Assembly (NCBI GenBank): GCA_934234215.1
Contig: CAKQHB010000001.1
Location: forward strand, 62,001-126,000
Origin: an uncultured Cuneatibacter sp.
Lineage (GTDB): Bacteria > Bacillota > Clostridia > Lachnospirales > Lachnospiraceae
Length of the DNA stretch: 64,000 bases
Reading direction: 5' to 3'
Part shown: in pieces, positions 9,371-18,754 of the stretch
Position numbering within the stretch: position 1 is the first letter of the stretch
How the letters are laid out: each line of letters starts with the position of its first letter
Made by a program: the position numbers and the translations under genes
Notes under the pieces: generated by a model
Database searches by the model: none
Told to the model about the DNA's origin: nothing
The model's input: only the letters and a program-made list of their open reading frames with translations

Positions 9371-9407
9371 AAGGCTGGTCACTGCATAACGTGCAGCAGC
9401 CAGCCTT
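9371..9407 (-). terminator. Terminator of the VanW gene
   Basis: AAGGCTGG and CCAGCCTT form an 8-bp stem, extended by a partial inner stem (CTGCTGCA/TGCAGTG), with T-runs on both sides, so it may act on both strands. It closes the VanW gene before the AIR-synthase-like operon. Confidence 0.7.
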
Positions 9408-9463
9408 TTGTCGTTCTTTTTGCTCTATAGGAAATTGCGCTGCATTTCCTATGACGCAAAAAA

Positions 9464-9550
9464 GCGCTCCGCATGGATCGCACTGCGGCGGAATGGAATT
9501 TGTCGCTTCGCGACCCGCCGCAGGCGGAGAATCCTGCAATGCAGGATTCT
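9464..9550 (-). repeat. R1, short GC-rich palindromic intergenic repeat
   Basis: 87 bp. On the minus strand it opens with AGAATCCTGC-att-GCAGGATTCT, followed by a stem CTGCGGCGG/CCGCCGCAG enclosing GTCGC-TTC-GCGAC. It is nearly identical to R4 at 51351-51434 (opposite orientation) and related to R3 and R2. It lies between the VanW stop and its terminator, so it is transcribed as 3' UTR. The flank beyond it (TTTTTTGCGTCATAG) also matches the R4 flank. Confidence 0.8.
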
Positions 9551-9563
9551 ATTTTCAATTTGA

Positions 9564-11276
9564 TTATTCTGCAGCGGTCTCGCTCTCACTCTCAGAAGAG
9601 CTCTCCTCTGCGGAGGACTCAGTAGACTCAGAATCACTCTTGGACTCCTCAGACTCCTTCTTTGCATCCTCTGCTGCCTGATTTGCAGGCGGCAGATCCA
9701 GGAAGGTGCCGTCCGGATTCAGACGATACAATGTGCCGTCCGCTCCAACTGCGTAGCCCTGATCATTAATATTATAATGGTTCCCGGCTGCATCGATCGC
9801 CGGTCCGTAGCGACGGATACCAACGCATCCACGATAGGAATCTCTGTGGATGAAGACGCTCTCCGTCAGCTGACCATCTACATAAACATCCTTATACAGC
9901 TCCTCAACAGAGGGAGTATGCATATCCTGATCCATGATAACGGTACCGGGCTTCAAGGACATATCTTCCGTGTTCTGAACACCGGGCGCCGGACCTTCGC
10001 TGACGGTCACAGTACGATACTGGATCGTACGATTTGCCGGACGGTCATCCACACCATAGAAGTTAATCACCAGATTACCACCGGAAGTGTAAGCTTCCAG
10101 ATATAATGCATGGCTGGTGGAGTTCTCTACAACCAGATCCAGTCCGGATTCCGGGAAGATCGTTGCATCTCTGCCCAGCGGTACATAGGTAACGGACATG
10201 GAATGGTTCTTTCTGCTGACAACATTCAGCTCCAGCAGCAGACAGGTGTTATAAAATGTCGTAGCGACCTGGCAGATACCGCCGCCGATACTGTCGATAA
10301 CCTTACCGCTGGCATAACTGTGTCCAGTCAGATAACCGCCTGCAGCCGTCACCGGTGAGATCATGCTGTTCATAGAAATCTGCTCACCGGGCATAAACCA
10401 ACGACCATTCATCTTAGACGCTGCCAGCTCACAGTTGTGGTTACGTTTCGCATCGGCTGTCACATACACGGTAGAGAAAGAAGAAATCGGTGTGCTGCTG
10501 ATACCTTCATACATATCACTGGTAATATCCGCGCTGCGCACCTCAGAAGCTACCTCAACGGTGAAATCCTCGCCATCCCAATCTTCCAAAGCCTTGTCAA
10601 TCTCGGTCTTTGCATCTGCAGGGTCTGCTACGATCCCCTCTACTTCGGGGGTAATCGTCCAGCTGCCATCCGCATTTCTCGTACAAGTCGCGTTCTGCGG
10701 CTCTACATTCAGCTCTGTCAGCATGGAATCCAACGCTGCACTGGCGGTTTCATCATCCACTGCGAACTGAATCGAGGTATCCGCCTCACCCTGCTCAATA
10801 TCCTTAATTGCCTTATACTGTGACAGCAGGTTGCCCTGTGCCGCATCAATAAGAAGATCTGCAACCGCACCCTCGTTGGACCACTCCAATCCCAGATCTG
10901 ACAACGGAATGTCCAGACTGCGATCTGCCAGCTCGACCGTCGCGGTCTTGCTGCTCATCTCTTTCACATAATCATATACGACCTCGGCAGCTTCCTCGCC
11001 GGTCATACCGCCTACGGAGAAGTCTCCGATGGTCAGTCCGTTCGGCATCTCCGGAACCTCGGTCAATTTTGTATCGGATACCTGCTCAGAAGGGATCTGC
11101 GGTGTCGTCTCATCCGCATCCTCTGACTCAGACTCCTGTGCGTCATCTGCCGCAGTCTCAGTCTCTGTTCCCTCTGTCTCTGCTCCGCCTGCTGCATATG
11201 CAGTGGTAGGAACTCCGGCAAAAATGCTGCCTGCCAGAAGAAATGCCAGAACTCCGGCAATCACTCTGTTTTTCAT
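9564..11276 (-). CDS. Secreted VanW-family protein
   Basis: 570 residues. A signal peptide (about 1-28, ending TAYAA) is followed by an acidic Glu/Thr/Ser spacer, two YoaR-like repeats (about 75-270, including GGMTGEEAAEVVYDYV), and a VanW domain (about 285-440) with the motif GKVIDSIGGGICQVATTFYN and the MSVTYVPLGRDA segment. The tail (about 535-570) is almost purely Ser/Glu/Ala. It acts outside the membrane, probably on or near peptidoglycan. The biochemical function of VanW is unknown; nothing here indicates a vancomycin-resistance cluster. It has its own promoter. Confidence 0.88.
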   Translation of the reverse strand: MKNRVIAGVLAFLLAGSIFAGVPTTAYAAGGAETEGTETETAADDAQESESEDADETTPQIPSEQVSDTKLTEVPEMPNGLTIGDFSVGGMTGEEAAEVVYDYVKEMSSKTATVELADRSLDIPLSDLGLEWSNEGAVADLLIDAAQGNLLSQYKAIKDIEQGEADTSIQFAVDDETASAALDSMLTELNVEPQNATCTRNADGSWTITPEVEGIVADPADAKTEIDKALEDWDGEDFTVEVASEVRSADITSDMYEGISSTPISSFSTVYVTADAKRNHNCELAASKMNGRWFMPGEQISMNSMISPVTAAGGYLTGHSYASGKVIDSIGGGICQVATTFYNTCLLLELNVVSRKNHSMSVTYVPLGRDATIFPESGLDLVVENSTSHALYLEAYTSGGNLVINFYGVDDRPANRTIQYRTVTVSEGPAPGVQNTEDMSLKPGTVIMDQDMHTPSVEELYKDVYVDGQLTESVFIHRDSYRGCVGIRRYGPAIDAAGNHYNINDQGYAVGADGTLYRLNPDGTFLDLPPANQAAEDAKKESEESKSDSESTESSAEESSSESESETAAE

Positions 11277-11316
11277 TTTTTTGTTCCTTTCTTTCCTGTT
11301 ATCACAGGTAGGGTTG

Positions 11317-11346
11317 ATTATACCACACTCATTTTCTGAACGTCAA
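11317..11346 (-). promoter_or_regulatory. Sigma-A promoter of the VanW gene
   Basis: Minus strand TTGACG (11346-11341), 18-nt spacer, TATAAT (11322-11317). The -35 element abuts the stop codon of the upstream small ORF. Confidence 0.75.
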
Positions 11347-11348
11347 GA

Positions 11349-11459
11349 CTACAGAACGAGCGATAATACCATGGGAACAACCATCGCAAGCACAAGAACG
11401 ACTGCGACGACCGAAGCAAAAATCTGTCTGCGACGGTCAAACTTACTCTTTTTCTTCAT
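11349..11459 (-). CDS. 36-residue basic single-pass membrane peptide
   Basis: ATG at 11459 with GAGGG nine nt upstream. The product starts MKKKSKFDRRRQIFASV and continues as one hydrophobic helix ending in MVLSLVL. It resembles the tiny DUF4044-type proteins that recur in Firmicutes, with a Lys/Arg-rich cytoplasmic start and one membrane segment. The ribosome binding site and composition support a real gene; function is unknown. It lies between the radical SAM gene and the VanW promoter. Confidence 0.65.
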   Translation of the reverse strand: MKKKSKFDRRRQIFASVVAVVLVLAMVVPMVLSLVL

Positions 11460-11532
11460 AACTTATAACCCTCACTTCATGACCTTTTTCCTGAACCTAC
11501 TATAAGACAATCGGCAAAAAAGTCAAGTGATT

Positions 11533-13257
11533 TTATTCGCCAAAAAGTCGAACCCGGAGGATTTTTGCGTTTCCGTAAAAGGAATCCCGATTGCGGTAGT
11601 CAAACAGCAGAGCATTCTCCGCATCCAGCTTTTCCAGATGTGTCACATTTGCCAGCAAACGGCTGTCTTCCTCGTCATATCCCACAGCCAGCCACCGGTG
11701 CTGCTTTGCCTCTCTCTGGTAAAAACGACGTTTTTCCTCTTTTTCGGGAATTCCCGCCGGATCTGCAAATGCCGGACGCACCTTCGTCAGCTCCCGCTGA
11801 TACCAGTCGATCGTCAGCAGATGCCGCAGCGTTTGCAGCCGCGCGCTATCCGTGATCTCCTGCTGTAAAAAATCCCACAGGATCGTATATTTTGCCAGAC
11901 GGTTATGCTGCTTTTCAAACAGACCCTTTTCATGGAAATATGCCGCCAAATGCTCCATCCGCACAAAAGGACGCGCATCCCGCATCAGCTCTTCCAATGT
12001 CTGCCGAAACTGACCGCTGTTGTAATACAGCTCCGTCACTTCCTCAATCTCCTTCAATGCCAGCAGTCGCTCAAAAGGCAGCTCCGGCGTTGACAAAATC
12101 TCATAGGGCGGTCTGTGACTGTACACCAGACCGTATTCCTCCGCTCTGCGATACAATTCCGAACCTTTTAACAGCTTCAAAAATCCCAGCTGCAGCTGAT
12201 CCGGACGCAAGGCATATACCGCATCGTAGGATCTGCCGAAGCTGTCATAATCTTCATAGGGAAGTCCCGCGATCAGATCCAAATGCTGATGAATGCGGCG
12301 CTCTTTTCGGATGCGCTCCGTCCGCTCCGCAATCTTCTCATAGGGCGCTGTGCGGTGGATCGTCATCAAGGCATCATCGTTCGTCGTCTGTATCCCGATC
12401 TCCAGCTGAATCTGCCCCGGTCGGAACTGGGACAAAATCTCCATCTCCGCCTCATTCAGAAGATCTGCGGAAATTTCAAAATGAAAGTTCGTCACGCCGT
12501 TGTCATGTTCCTGCAAATACCTCCAAATCGTCTGACAATGGCGGTGATTGCAGTTAAATGTCCGGTCTACGAACTTGACCTGCGGCACTTTCTGATCGAG
12601 AAAGAACTGCAATTCCGGCAGTACAAGGTCCAGACTTCGCAGCCGCACCGGACTATCCGCAGAAGACAGACAATAGCTGCACCGGAACGGACATCCGCGG
12701 CTTGTCTCATAATATAAGATGCGATTCTCAAACCCGCTCAGATCCGAATACAAAAACGGGATGTCACTCAATTCCGGAAGCTCCGGCTGACCGGTCGCAC
12801 AAAATGTGCCATCTGTCCGGCGAAACACCAGTCCCGGAATCTGCGCCAGAGCCTCCTCCGATGTATTCTGCGTCCGGTATCGTTCCAGCACGCGGGCATA
12901 TGTCCGTTCGCCCTCTCCCACCATGACACCAAATGCCTCCGGACACTCCATTAAAAATGCTTCCGTCTCAAAAGACACTTCCGGACCGCCGAACCACATC
13001 GGCACCTGCGGCATCAGCCAGTGCAGACGTTCTACGACCGCCCGGATAAAATTCATATTCCAGATGTAACAGGAAAATCCGATCACATCCGGCCGTCTGC
13101 GAAAAATATCCGCAACGACCTGCTCCACCTGATGATTGATGGTGTACTCCGCCGTCTCCGTATCTGCCCGCCCCTCTCCGGCGCAGGCAGCGAGACTGTA
13201 GATTGCAGGATTGCTATGGATATATTTCGCATTGATTCCAACCAGTAAAAACTTCAC
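11533..13257 (-). CDS. B12-binding radical SAM protein (DUF4080 type)
   Basis: 574 residues. The N-terminal cobalamin-binding-like Rossmann domain (LLVGINAKYIHSNPAIYSLA; VIGFSCYIWN; WFGGPEVSF) leads into a radical SAM core whose cluster motif is SRGCPFRCSYCLSS (CxxxCxxC, about residues 190-200). The DUF4080 C-terminal region follows. Members are predicted to use an Fe-S cluster plus cobalamin for methylation or related chemistry, but no substrate is known. The start is GTG at 13257 with GGAGG nine nt upstream. Confidence 0.88.
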   Translation of the reverse strand: MKFLLVGINAKYIHSNPAIYSLAACAGEGRADTETAEYTINHQVEQVVADIFRRRPDVIGFSCYIWNMNFIRAVVERLHWLMPQVPMWFGGPEVSFETEAFLMECPEAFGVMVGEGERTYARVLERYRTQNTSEEALAQIPGLVFRRTDGTFCATGQPELPELSDIPFLYSDLSGFENRILYYETSRGCPFRCSYCLSSADSPVRLRSLDLVLPELQFFLDQKVPQVKFVDRTFNCNHRHCQTIWRYLQEHDNGVTNFHFEISADLLNEAEMEILSQFRPGQIQLEIGIQTTNDDALMTIHRTAPYEKIAERTERIRKERRIHQHLDLIAGLPYEDYDSFGRSYDAVYALRPDQLQLGFLKLLKGSELYRRAEEYGLVYSHRPPYEILSTPELPFERLLALKEIEEVTELYYNSGQFRQTLEELMRDARPFVRMEHLAAYFHEKGLFEKQHNRLAKYTILWDFLQQEITDSARLQTLRHLLTIDWYQRELTKVRPAFADPAGIPEKEEKRRFYQREAKQHRWLAVGYDEEDSRLLANVTHLEKLDAENALLFDYRNRDSFYGNAKILRVRLFGE

Positions 13258-13280
13258 TTACTTCATCCTCCGGCAAATTA

Positions 13281-14195
13281 TTACTTTCCGAAGTAAATCT
13301 TGTTTGCTGTGTTATAGAAGACATCCTGCTTCTCTTCCTCGGTGAAGACATCGGAGAGCAGTGCGTAATTCAGCAGATTCTCATAGCTGTCTCGGCACAG
13401 CGTGGACGGCAGATCAGAACCAAACATGATGCGGTCTGCGCCAAGGATGTCTTTTGCGATCTGCAGATAGCGAACCGCAGTCGGGTAAGGATAGGTCTCC
13501 GGCTTCTGATTTGCCGGAAGCGCTGCCATATCCCACCATACATTCGGCAGATTCAGACGCTTCAGGCCTTCGATCATGCCCGGCTCATCCTTCTCTCTCT
13601 GAGGTGCCAGCAGATGACAGATCACAAAGGTCATATTCGGGTACTTCAGGATCTCCTCCCGCAGCTCCTCCACCTGGAAGCAGCAGTTGCGCTGTCTGCC
13701 GATGTCCATAACGCACACCAGACCCAGATCATTCGCATGGGAGAAGCACTCATCCATAACGGAGCCGTTTAACGCTACCGGCGGATGATAACTCATGAGA
13801 CCGGAGCCATTGCTCACCTCGAACTTGACGATACGGAAGCCCTGCTCCTCAAACAGATGCTTGCGGATCTCCTCCACCTTGCCGCAATACGGATCATAGG
13901 TGCAGGCAGCCGCAAAGCGGTCGGGATAATCCCGCATTGCTTCATAAGAAATCTGATTCTGGAATCCGATGTAGTTGCCCTGCAGCAGCACCGCTTTTTC
14001 CACGTTGTTGCGATCCATCAGCTCCAGCACCTTTTCTGCTTTGACATCATACTCACCCAGTTCCGGGGGAATCATATTGATCACATTGCCGGAGGCATAC
14101 ACTGCCTTGCCGCCTCCGCAGGCTCTCAGCTCTCCCTCTGCGCCAAATCCGGCGATACACTGTGCAAGATGAACATGTGCGTCAATAATCTTCAT
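13281..14195 (-). CDS. Amidohydrolase family protein (Amidohydro_2 type)
   Basis: 304-residue TIM-barrel metal-dependent hydrolase. IDAHVHLA at residues 4-11 gives the first metal-binding HxH, VICHLLAP a later histidine, and IMFGSDLPS the C-terminal catalytic aspartate. The profile is that of the amidohydrolase-2 group, which includes decarboxylases such as ACMSD as well as hydrolases. Substrate unknown. AAGGGAG precedes the ATG. It is 23 nt upstream of the radical SAM gene and probably co-transcribed with it. Confidence 0.82.
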   Translation of the reverse strand: MKIIDAHVHLAQCIAGFGAEGELRACGGGKAVYASGNVINMIPPELGEYDVKAEKVLELMDRNNVEKAVLLQGNYIGFQNQISYEAMRDYPDRFAAACTYDPYCGKVEEIRKHLFEEQGFRIVKFEVSNGSGLMSYHPPVALNGSVMDECFSHANDLGLVCVMDIGRQRNCCFQVEELREEILKYPNMTFVICHLLAPQREKDEPGMIEGLKRLNLPNVWWDMAALPANQKPETYPYPTAVRYLQIAKDILGADRIMFGSDLPSTLCRDSYENLLNYALLSDVFTEEEKQDVFYNTANKIYFGK

Positions 14196-14260
14196 AACAG
14201 ACTCCCTTCTAATAAATAAAATGAAATTGCGTCTTAACGTATTTTCGGATGCCCGCGGCT

Positions 14261-16027
14261 TTACGCTTCCGGCATTACAAACTGGCTGTTATACAGCGAT
14301 GCGTAAAATCCGTTCGCAGCCAGCAGACCTTCGTGATTGCCCTGCTCGATGATGTGGCCATCCTTCATAACCAGGATCAGATCCGCATTCTGAATCGTGG
14401 ACAGACGATGGGCTACCACAAAGCTGGTACGACCCTCCATCATCTGATGGAATGCGTGCTGAACCTTTTGCTCAGTACGAGTATCGATGGAAGATGTTGC
14501 TTCGTCCAAAATCAGCATCGGCGGCAGGCACAGCATAACACGGGCGATACAAAGCAGCTGCTTCTGTCCCTGAGACAGACCGCCGCCATCCTCCGCGATC
14601 ACCGTGTCATAGCCCTTCGGCAGACGACGGATAAAGCTGTGTGCATGTGCTGCCTTTGCGGCTGCGATCATCTCTTCCTCCGTTGCATCCGGCTTCGCCA
14701 TCAGCAAATTGTCCCGAATCGTACCGGCACGCAGCCAGGTCTCCTGCAGCACCATACCGAAATTGCTGCGCAGACTGTCACGGGTCACATGACGGATATC
14801 CTGCCCTTCGACCTTGATGGAACCGTCCTTTACATCATAGAAACGCATGAGCAGATTGATAATCGTCGTCTTGCCGCAGCCGGTGGGACCAACGATAGCG
14901 ATCGTCTGTCCCGGCTTTACGGTCAGATTCAGATCGGAGATCAGCGGGCGATCTTCCACATAAGAAAACGCCACCTGATCCAGCTCCACGTTCCCCTTTA
15001 CATCCTTCAGTTCTACCGCATCCGGAGCATCCGGGATCTGCGGCTTGGCCTCAATCAGCTCGAAAATACGAGCTGCGCATGCCAGTGCGTTCTGCAGCTC
15101 TGTCACAACGCCGGAAATTTCGTTAAACGGCTTTGTGTACTGGTTTGCATAGGATAAGAAACAGGACAACTGACCGACGGAAATACCGCCTGCAACAGAC
15201 AGCAGTGCGCCGAACACGCCGACAGCCGCATATACAAGGCTGTTGACAAAACGGGTAGACGGGTTCGTGATGGAGGAGAAGAAGATTGCCTTCAAAGAAC
15301 AATCCTGCAGACGACCGTTGACCTCATCAAACTGGCTCTGCGCCTGCTCCTGTCTGCCAAATGCCTGCACGATTTTCTGATTACCAACCATCTCGTCGAT
15401 CAATGCCGTCTGCTCACCACGGGTTGTGGACTGCAGACGGAACATGGTATAGGTCTTCTTTGCGATAAACGCTGCCACTAGCAGAGACACCGGTGTAATA
15501 CAAACAACAACCAGCGCGATCCAGACATTGACGGAGAACATAAAGACCAATGTACCAAGGATCGTCAGAACACCGGTAAACAACTGTGTAAAGCCCAGGA
15601 GAAGACCGTCCGCAAACTGGTCTGCATCTGCAATGACACGGCTCACAACATCACCGTAGGAACGGGTGTCCAGATAGGACAGCGGCAGCTTTTCGATCTG
15701 GGACAATGCCTGATTTCGCATGTCGCGCACAACACCGGCTGCCATGCGGTTGTTGCACAGACTCATAATATACTGGCTGACTGCCGTGATCAGGATGATA
15801 ACAACCATCTGGTACAGCAGCGGCTTCAAAGCACCAAAATCAACCTTTCCGGCATCGATCATAAAGTCGATGGCATCACCGGATAAGATCGGCAAATACA
15901 ACGTACCAACAACGGTCACTGCTGCCAGCACGATCGAAAGGATCAGCAATGCCCAGTATTTCTTGATGTAACGCAACACCTTGCGGAGTGTTCCGCTCTG
16001 CACTTTCTTTTTCTTTTCGTTACTCAT
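14261..16027 (-). CDS. ABC exporter half with the catalytic ATP site
   Basis: 588 residues: six-helix type IV exporter domain, then a nucleotide-binding domain with Walker A GPTGCGKTT, signature LSQGQ, Walker B MLILDEATSS (catalytic Glu present) and switch His in VAHRLSTIQNAD. It overlaps its partner gene by 4 nt and follows AAGGAGGTCAGGC. Together they match the asymmetric TM287/288, BmrCD and LmrCD heterodimers, this being the TM288-like half. Substrate not determinable: drug, peptide or lipid. Confidence 0.92.
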   Translation of the reverse strand: MSNEKKKKVQSGTLRKVLRYIKKYWALLILSIVLAAVTVVGTLYLPILSGDAIDFMIDAGKVDFGALKPLLYQMVVIILITAVSQYIMSLCNNRMAAGVVRDMRNQALSQIEKLPLSYLDTRSYGDVVSRVIADADQFADGLLLGFTQLFTGVLTILGTLVFMFSVNVWIALVVVCITPVSLLVAAFIAKKTYTMFRLQSTTRGEQTALIDEMVGNQKIVQAFGRQEQAQSQFDEVNGRLQDCSLKAIFFSSITNPSTRFVNSLVYAAVGVFGALLSVAGGISVGQLSCFLSYANQYTKPFNEISGVVTELQNALACAARIFELIEAKPQIPDAPDAVELKDVKGNVELDQVAFSYVEDRPLISDLNLTVKPGQTIAIVGPTGCGKTTIINLLMRFYDVKDGSIKVEGQDIRHVTRDSLRSNFGMVLQETWLRAGTIRDNLLMAKPDATEEEMIAAAKAAHAHSFIRRLPKGYDTVIAEDGGGLSQGQKQLLCIARVMLCLPPMLILDEATSSIDTRTEQKVQHAFHQMMEGRTSFVVAHRLSTIQNADLILVMKDGHIIEQGNHEGLLAANGFYASLYNSQFVMPEA

Positions 16028-17781
16028 GCCTGACCTCCTTCCTGCTTCGGGAACTGAGAATAATAAATTTCCTGATATACTTCACAGTTCTCTAACAGCT
16101 CCTCGTGAGTGCCGGTACCCGCGATCTGACCATCCTCCAATACGATGATCTGATCCGCAAAACGTACGGATGCCGTTCTCTGAGAAACGATAAAGACGGT
16201 CATCTCCGGGTCCAGATGACGGATTGCCTGACGCAGTCTCGCATCCGTTGCAAAGTCCAGCGCAGAAGCACTGTCATCCAGAATCAGGATCTTCGGCTTG
16301 CGTACCAGCGCACGGGCGATCGTCAGACGCTGCTTCTGACCACCGGACAGATTCTTACCGCCCTGTGTCAGCAGATCGTCCAGACCATTGGGACGACTAT
16401 CCACAAAGTCCTTTGCCTGCGCAGTCTCCAGCGCAACATTCAAATCTTCATCGGACACTTCGGAAGCATCCTTATCTCTGCCGAACAGCAGATTGTCCCG
16501 GATCGTACCAGTAAACAGCACTGCCTTCTGCGGCACCATACCAACGAGGTCACGCACCTCATCCAGCAAATATTCTTTCACATTGCGGCCAGCCAACAGC
16601 ACTTCGCCCTCTGTCGCATCGTAATAACGGGGAATCAGATTTACCAGAGAACTCTTACCGGAGCCAGTACCGCCGATGATGCCAACGGTCTGTCCTTTCT
16701 GAACCTTCAGATTCAGATGATCCAGAGAGCTCTCACCAGCGCCTGCATACGTCAGACCGACATTGCGCATCTCCAGAATCGGCGCATTCTCATCGCCCTT
16801 TGCAACCGGAACCATGCTCTGCTCTACCGGCTTCATCGTCGTCTCGATCCTCATGACGCTGCTGACACGATCTGCGCACGCCAGCGCCTTTGTGATGTTG
16901 ATGATCAGGTTTGCCATCTTAACCAGTTCAACTAAGATCTGGGACATATAATTTACCAGTGCGATCACTTCACCCTGGCTCAAAATGCCGTTATCGACGC
17001 GGATCGCACCGCTCCACAGCAGAATCACTGTTGCAACATTGATGATAATAAATGTCACCGGATTCATCATCGCGGAAATGCGTCCAACAAATAACTGGCT
17101 CGCAGTCAGCTCTTCGTTCTGTGCACGGAAGCGTTCTTCCTCCGCATGCTCCATCCGGAAGGCGCGAAGCACTCTCGCACCGGTCAGATTCTCTCTCGTC
17201 AGACCCAGAACACGATCCAGACTTGCCTGTACTTTCTTATACAAAGGCATCGTCCACAGCATAATGCCAAACACAACGACACACAACAGCGGAACTGCCA
17301 CTGCGAAAATCAGCGCCGCCCTGACATTGATCGAAAATGCCATGATGACCGCACCGAAAACAACGAACGGGGAACGCAGCAGCAAACGCAGCGTCAGATT
17401 CATACCGTTCTGCACCTGGTTCATATCACTGGTCATACGGGTGATCAGGGTATCCGTACCCAGTGTATCAAGCTCCGTGTAAGACAGCGTCTGAATATGT
17501 GCAAACAGAGCCGATTTGATGCTCGTTGCAAATCCAACAGATGCTTTTGCCGCAAAATACTGCGCTGTCAACGCACAGGTCAGACCGATAATCGCCAGCA
17601 CCACCAGTATCAGACCCATCCGCAGGATATATCCCGTGTCCTGCGTCGCAATACCGCGATCGATGATCGCTGCCATAACAAGCGGAACAAACAGCTCGAA
17701 AGAGGCTTCCAGGAGCTTGAACAGCGGTCCTAAAATACTCTCTTTTTTGTAGGGAGCCAGATACTTCCACAAATCTTTCAT
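16024..17781 (-). CDS. ABC exporter half with the degenerate ATP site
   Basis: 585 residues from the ATG at 17781 (MKDLWKYLAPYKKESILGP); the longer frame to 17835 adds an atypical N-terminus. Six-helix membrane domain, then an NBD with Walker A GGTGSGKSS and signature LSGGQKQR. Walker B is ILILDDSASALD, with Asp in place of the catalytic Glu, and the H-loop reads VSQRTASV with Gln for His. Both losses mark the regulatory, non-hydrolysing site of heterodimeric exporters, while its intact LSGGQ completes the catalytic site of the partner. Translated first, coupled to the partner. Confidence 0.92.
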   Translation of the reverse strand: MKDLWKYLAPYKKESILGPLFKLLEASFELFVPLVMAAIIDRGIATQDTGYILRMGLILVVLAIIGLTCALTAQYFAAKASVGFATSIKSALFAHIQTLSYTELDTLGTDTLITRMTSDMNQVQNGMNLTLRLLLRSPFVVFGAVIMAFSINVRAALIFAVAVPLLCVVVFGIMLWTMPLYKKVQASLDRVLGLTRENLTGARVLRAFRMEHAEEERFRAQNEELTASQLFVGRISAMMNPVTFIIINVATVILLWSGAIRVDNGILSQGEVIALVNYMSQILVELVKMANLIINITKALACADRVSSVMRIETTMKPVEQSMVPVAKGDENAPILEMRNVGLTYAGAGESSLDHLNLKVQKGQTVGIIGGTGSGKSSLVNLIPRYYDATEGEVLLAGRNVKEYLLDEVRDLVGMVPQKAVLFTGTIRDNLLFGRDKDASEVSDEDLNVALETAQAKDFVDSRPNGLDDLLTQGGKNLSGGQKQRLTIARALVRKPKILILDDSASALDFATDARLRQAIRHLDPEMTVFIVSQRTASVRFADQIIVLEDGQIAGTGTHEELLENCEVYQEIYYSQFPKQEGGQA

Positions 17782-17867
17782 AATAATATTAACCCTCTCT
17801 TGAAAAATATCCATTGCAGCAGTCTCTTGCCCCAACTGCTACACCGTTTCATCATATCACGACACCA

Positions 17868-17918
17868 CCTGCGGGACAAGGGAAAGTTTCTATACTTTCC
17901 CGGCTTCCTGCGGGACAA
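17868..17918. repeat. Hairpin flanked by a 12-bp direct repeat
   Basis: CCTGCGGGACAA occurs at 17868-17879 and 17907-17918, flanking the hairpin GGGAAAGT-(6 nt)-ACTTTCCC (17880-17901). It may terminate the lipoprotein gene; the duplicated ends look like a footprint of a small insertion. Confidence 0.45.
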
Positions 17919-17930
17919 AAGGGCGCAAAT

Positions 17931-17966
17931 GGAATCCTGCGGCGGGTCGCAAAGCGACAAACGCCG
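17931..17966 (+). repeat. R2, partial copy of the short palindromic repeat
   Basis: GGAATCCTGCGGCGGGTCGC followed by AAAGCGACAAA matches the core of R1, R3 and R4, but the outer half is absent, so it reads as a truncated copy. It lies directly after the lipoprotein stop. Confidence 0.6.
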
Positions 17967-18008
17967 GGACTTAAAAGCCCCGACGTTCTTGCTCTCCCGA
18001 TCTGATAT

Positions 18009-18704
18009 TCACTTTCCAATGTCTCGCAGATACGCGCTGAAATTCTTTTGAATATTCGCCAATGCCCGTCCCTCGCACCCGGGAAATGCATACGTCTGCG
18101 CGGTTTCGTGCGTCAATCCCTGCTTTTCTGCATATGCCAGAATCGCATCTGCCTCGTAAACCTGCTTCCATGCAGAGGATGTCTCCGCCTCCAGTTCCAC
18201 ATACGCGGCAGGTGATACACTGCTCGTCTCAGACCACGCGAACTGTTCCGGACAGCTCATCAAAAGCAGCATCAATTCCTCATCTGTGACATCCTCCACT
18301 ACATACTTCGGAATCGTCATCACATACTCTGGCTCACCGCTTTTCAACGTGCTCCAGGCAGTGTCATCACAGGAAATCGGATACCGATAACAACCATCTT
18401 CTCCGCGTTCCCACGAAGCCGCGATCGGCACGATCCGGGTCAGATCCGGCAGCACCTCCGACTCTGCATATCCCGTCGGCAAACAGGACTCATACGAGCC
18501 ATCTTCAAACAGCGGAATCAACTTTTGGTTTTCGTGAACCGCTGTCACAACCCCGTCTAAAAAGCCGGTTTCCACATTTTCTGCTGTCACATTTCTGGCA
18601 GCATCTTTGAAAATATCCTGAAGCTGCTTCGAACTGCTCTTGCAGGAAGCAAGCAACAAAATCCCTGCAAGAATCAGGAAACATCCCATCACTTTCTTTC
18701 GCAT
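18009..18704 (-). CDS. Putative lipoprotein of unknown function
   Basis: 231 residues from the ATG at 18704 (MRKKVMGCFLILAG), which is preceded by GGGGGAG. A lipoprotein signal ends LLASC with the acylated Cys near residue 20, and a soluble, acidic domain without recognisable motifs follows. It stands alone between citrate synthase and the ABC exporter; the 44-nt gap to citrate synthase allows read-through. I do not recognise the family. Confidence 0.7.
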   Translation of the reverse strand: MRKKVMGCFLILAGILLLASCKSSSKQLQDIFKDAARNVTAENVETGFLDGVVTAVHENQKLIPLFEDGSYESCLPTGYAESEVLPDLTRIVPIAASWERGEDGCYRYPISCDDTAWSTLKSGEPEYVMTIPKYVVEDVTDEELMLLLMSCPEQFAWSETSSVSPAAYVELEAETSSAWKQVYEADAILAYAEKQGLTHETAQTYAFPGCEGRALANIQKNFSAYLRDIGK

Positions 18705-18754
18705 AAACACTCCCCCAAATACAGTTTCTATCCGATACGCTCCTGCGTACTGGA

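Noticed and set aside
9564..11276. Vancomycin resistance locus because of VanW and ddl
   Set aside because: VanW-domain proteins are widespread and unrelated to resistance in most genomes. ddl at 61 kb is an ordinary D-Ala ligase, and no vanHAX or vanRS is present.
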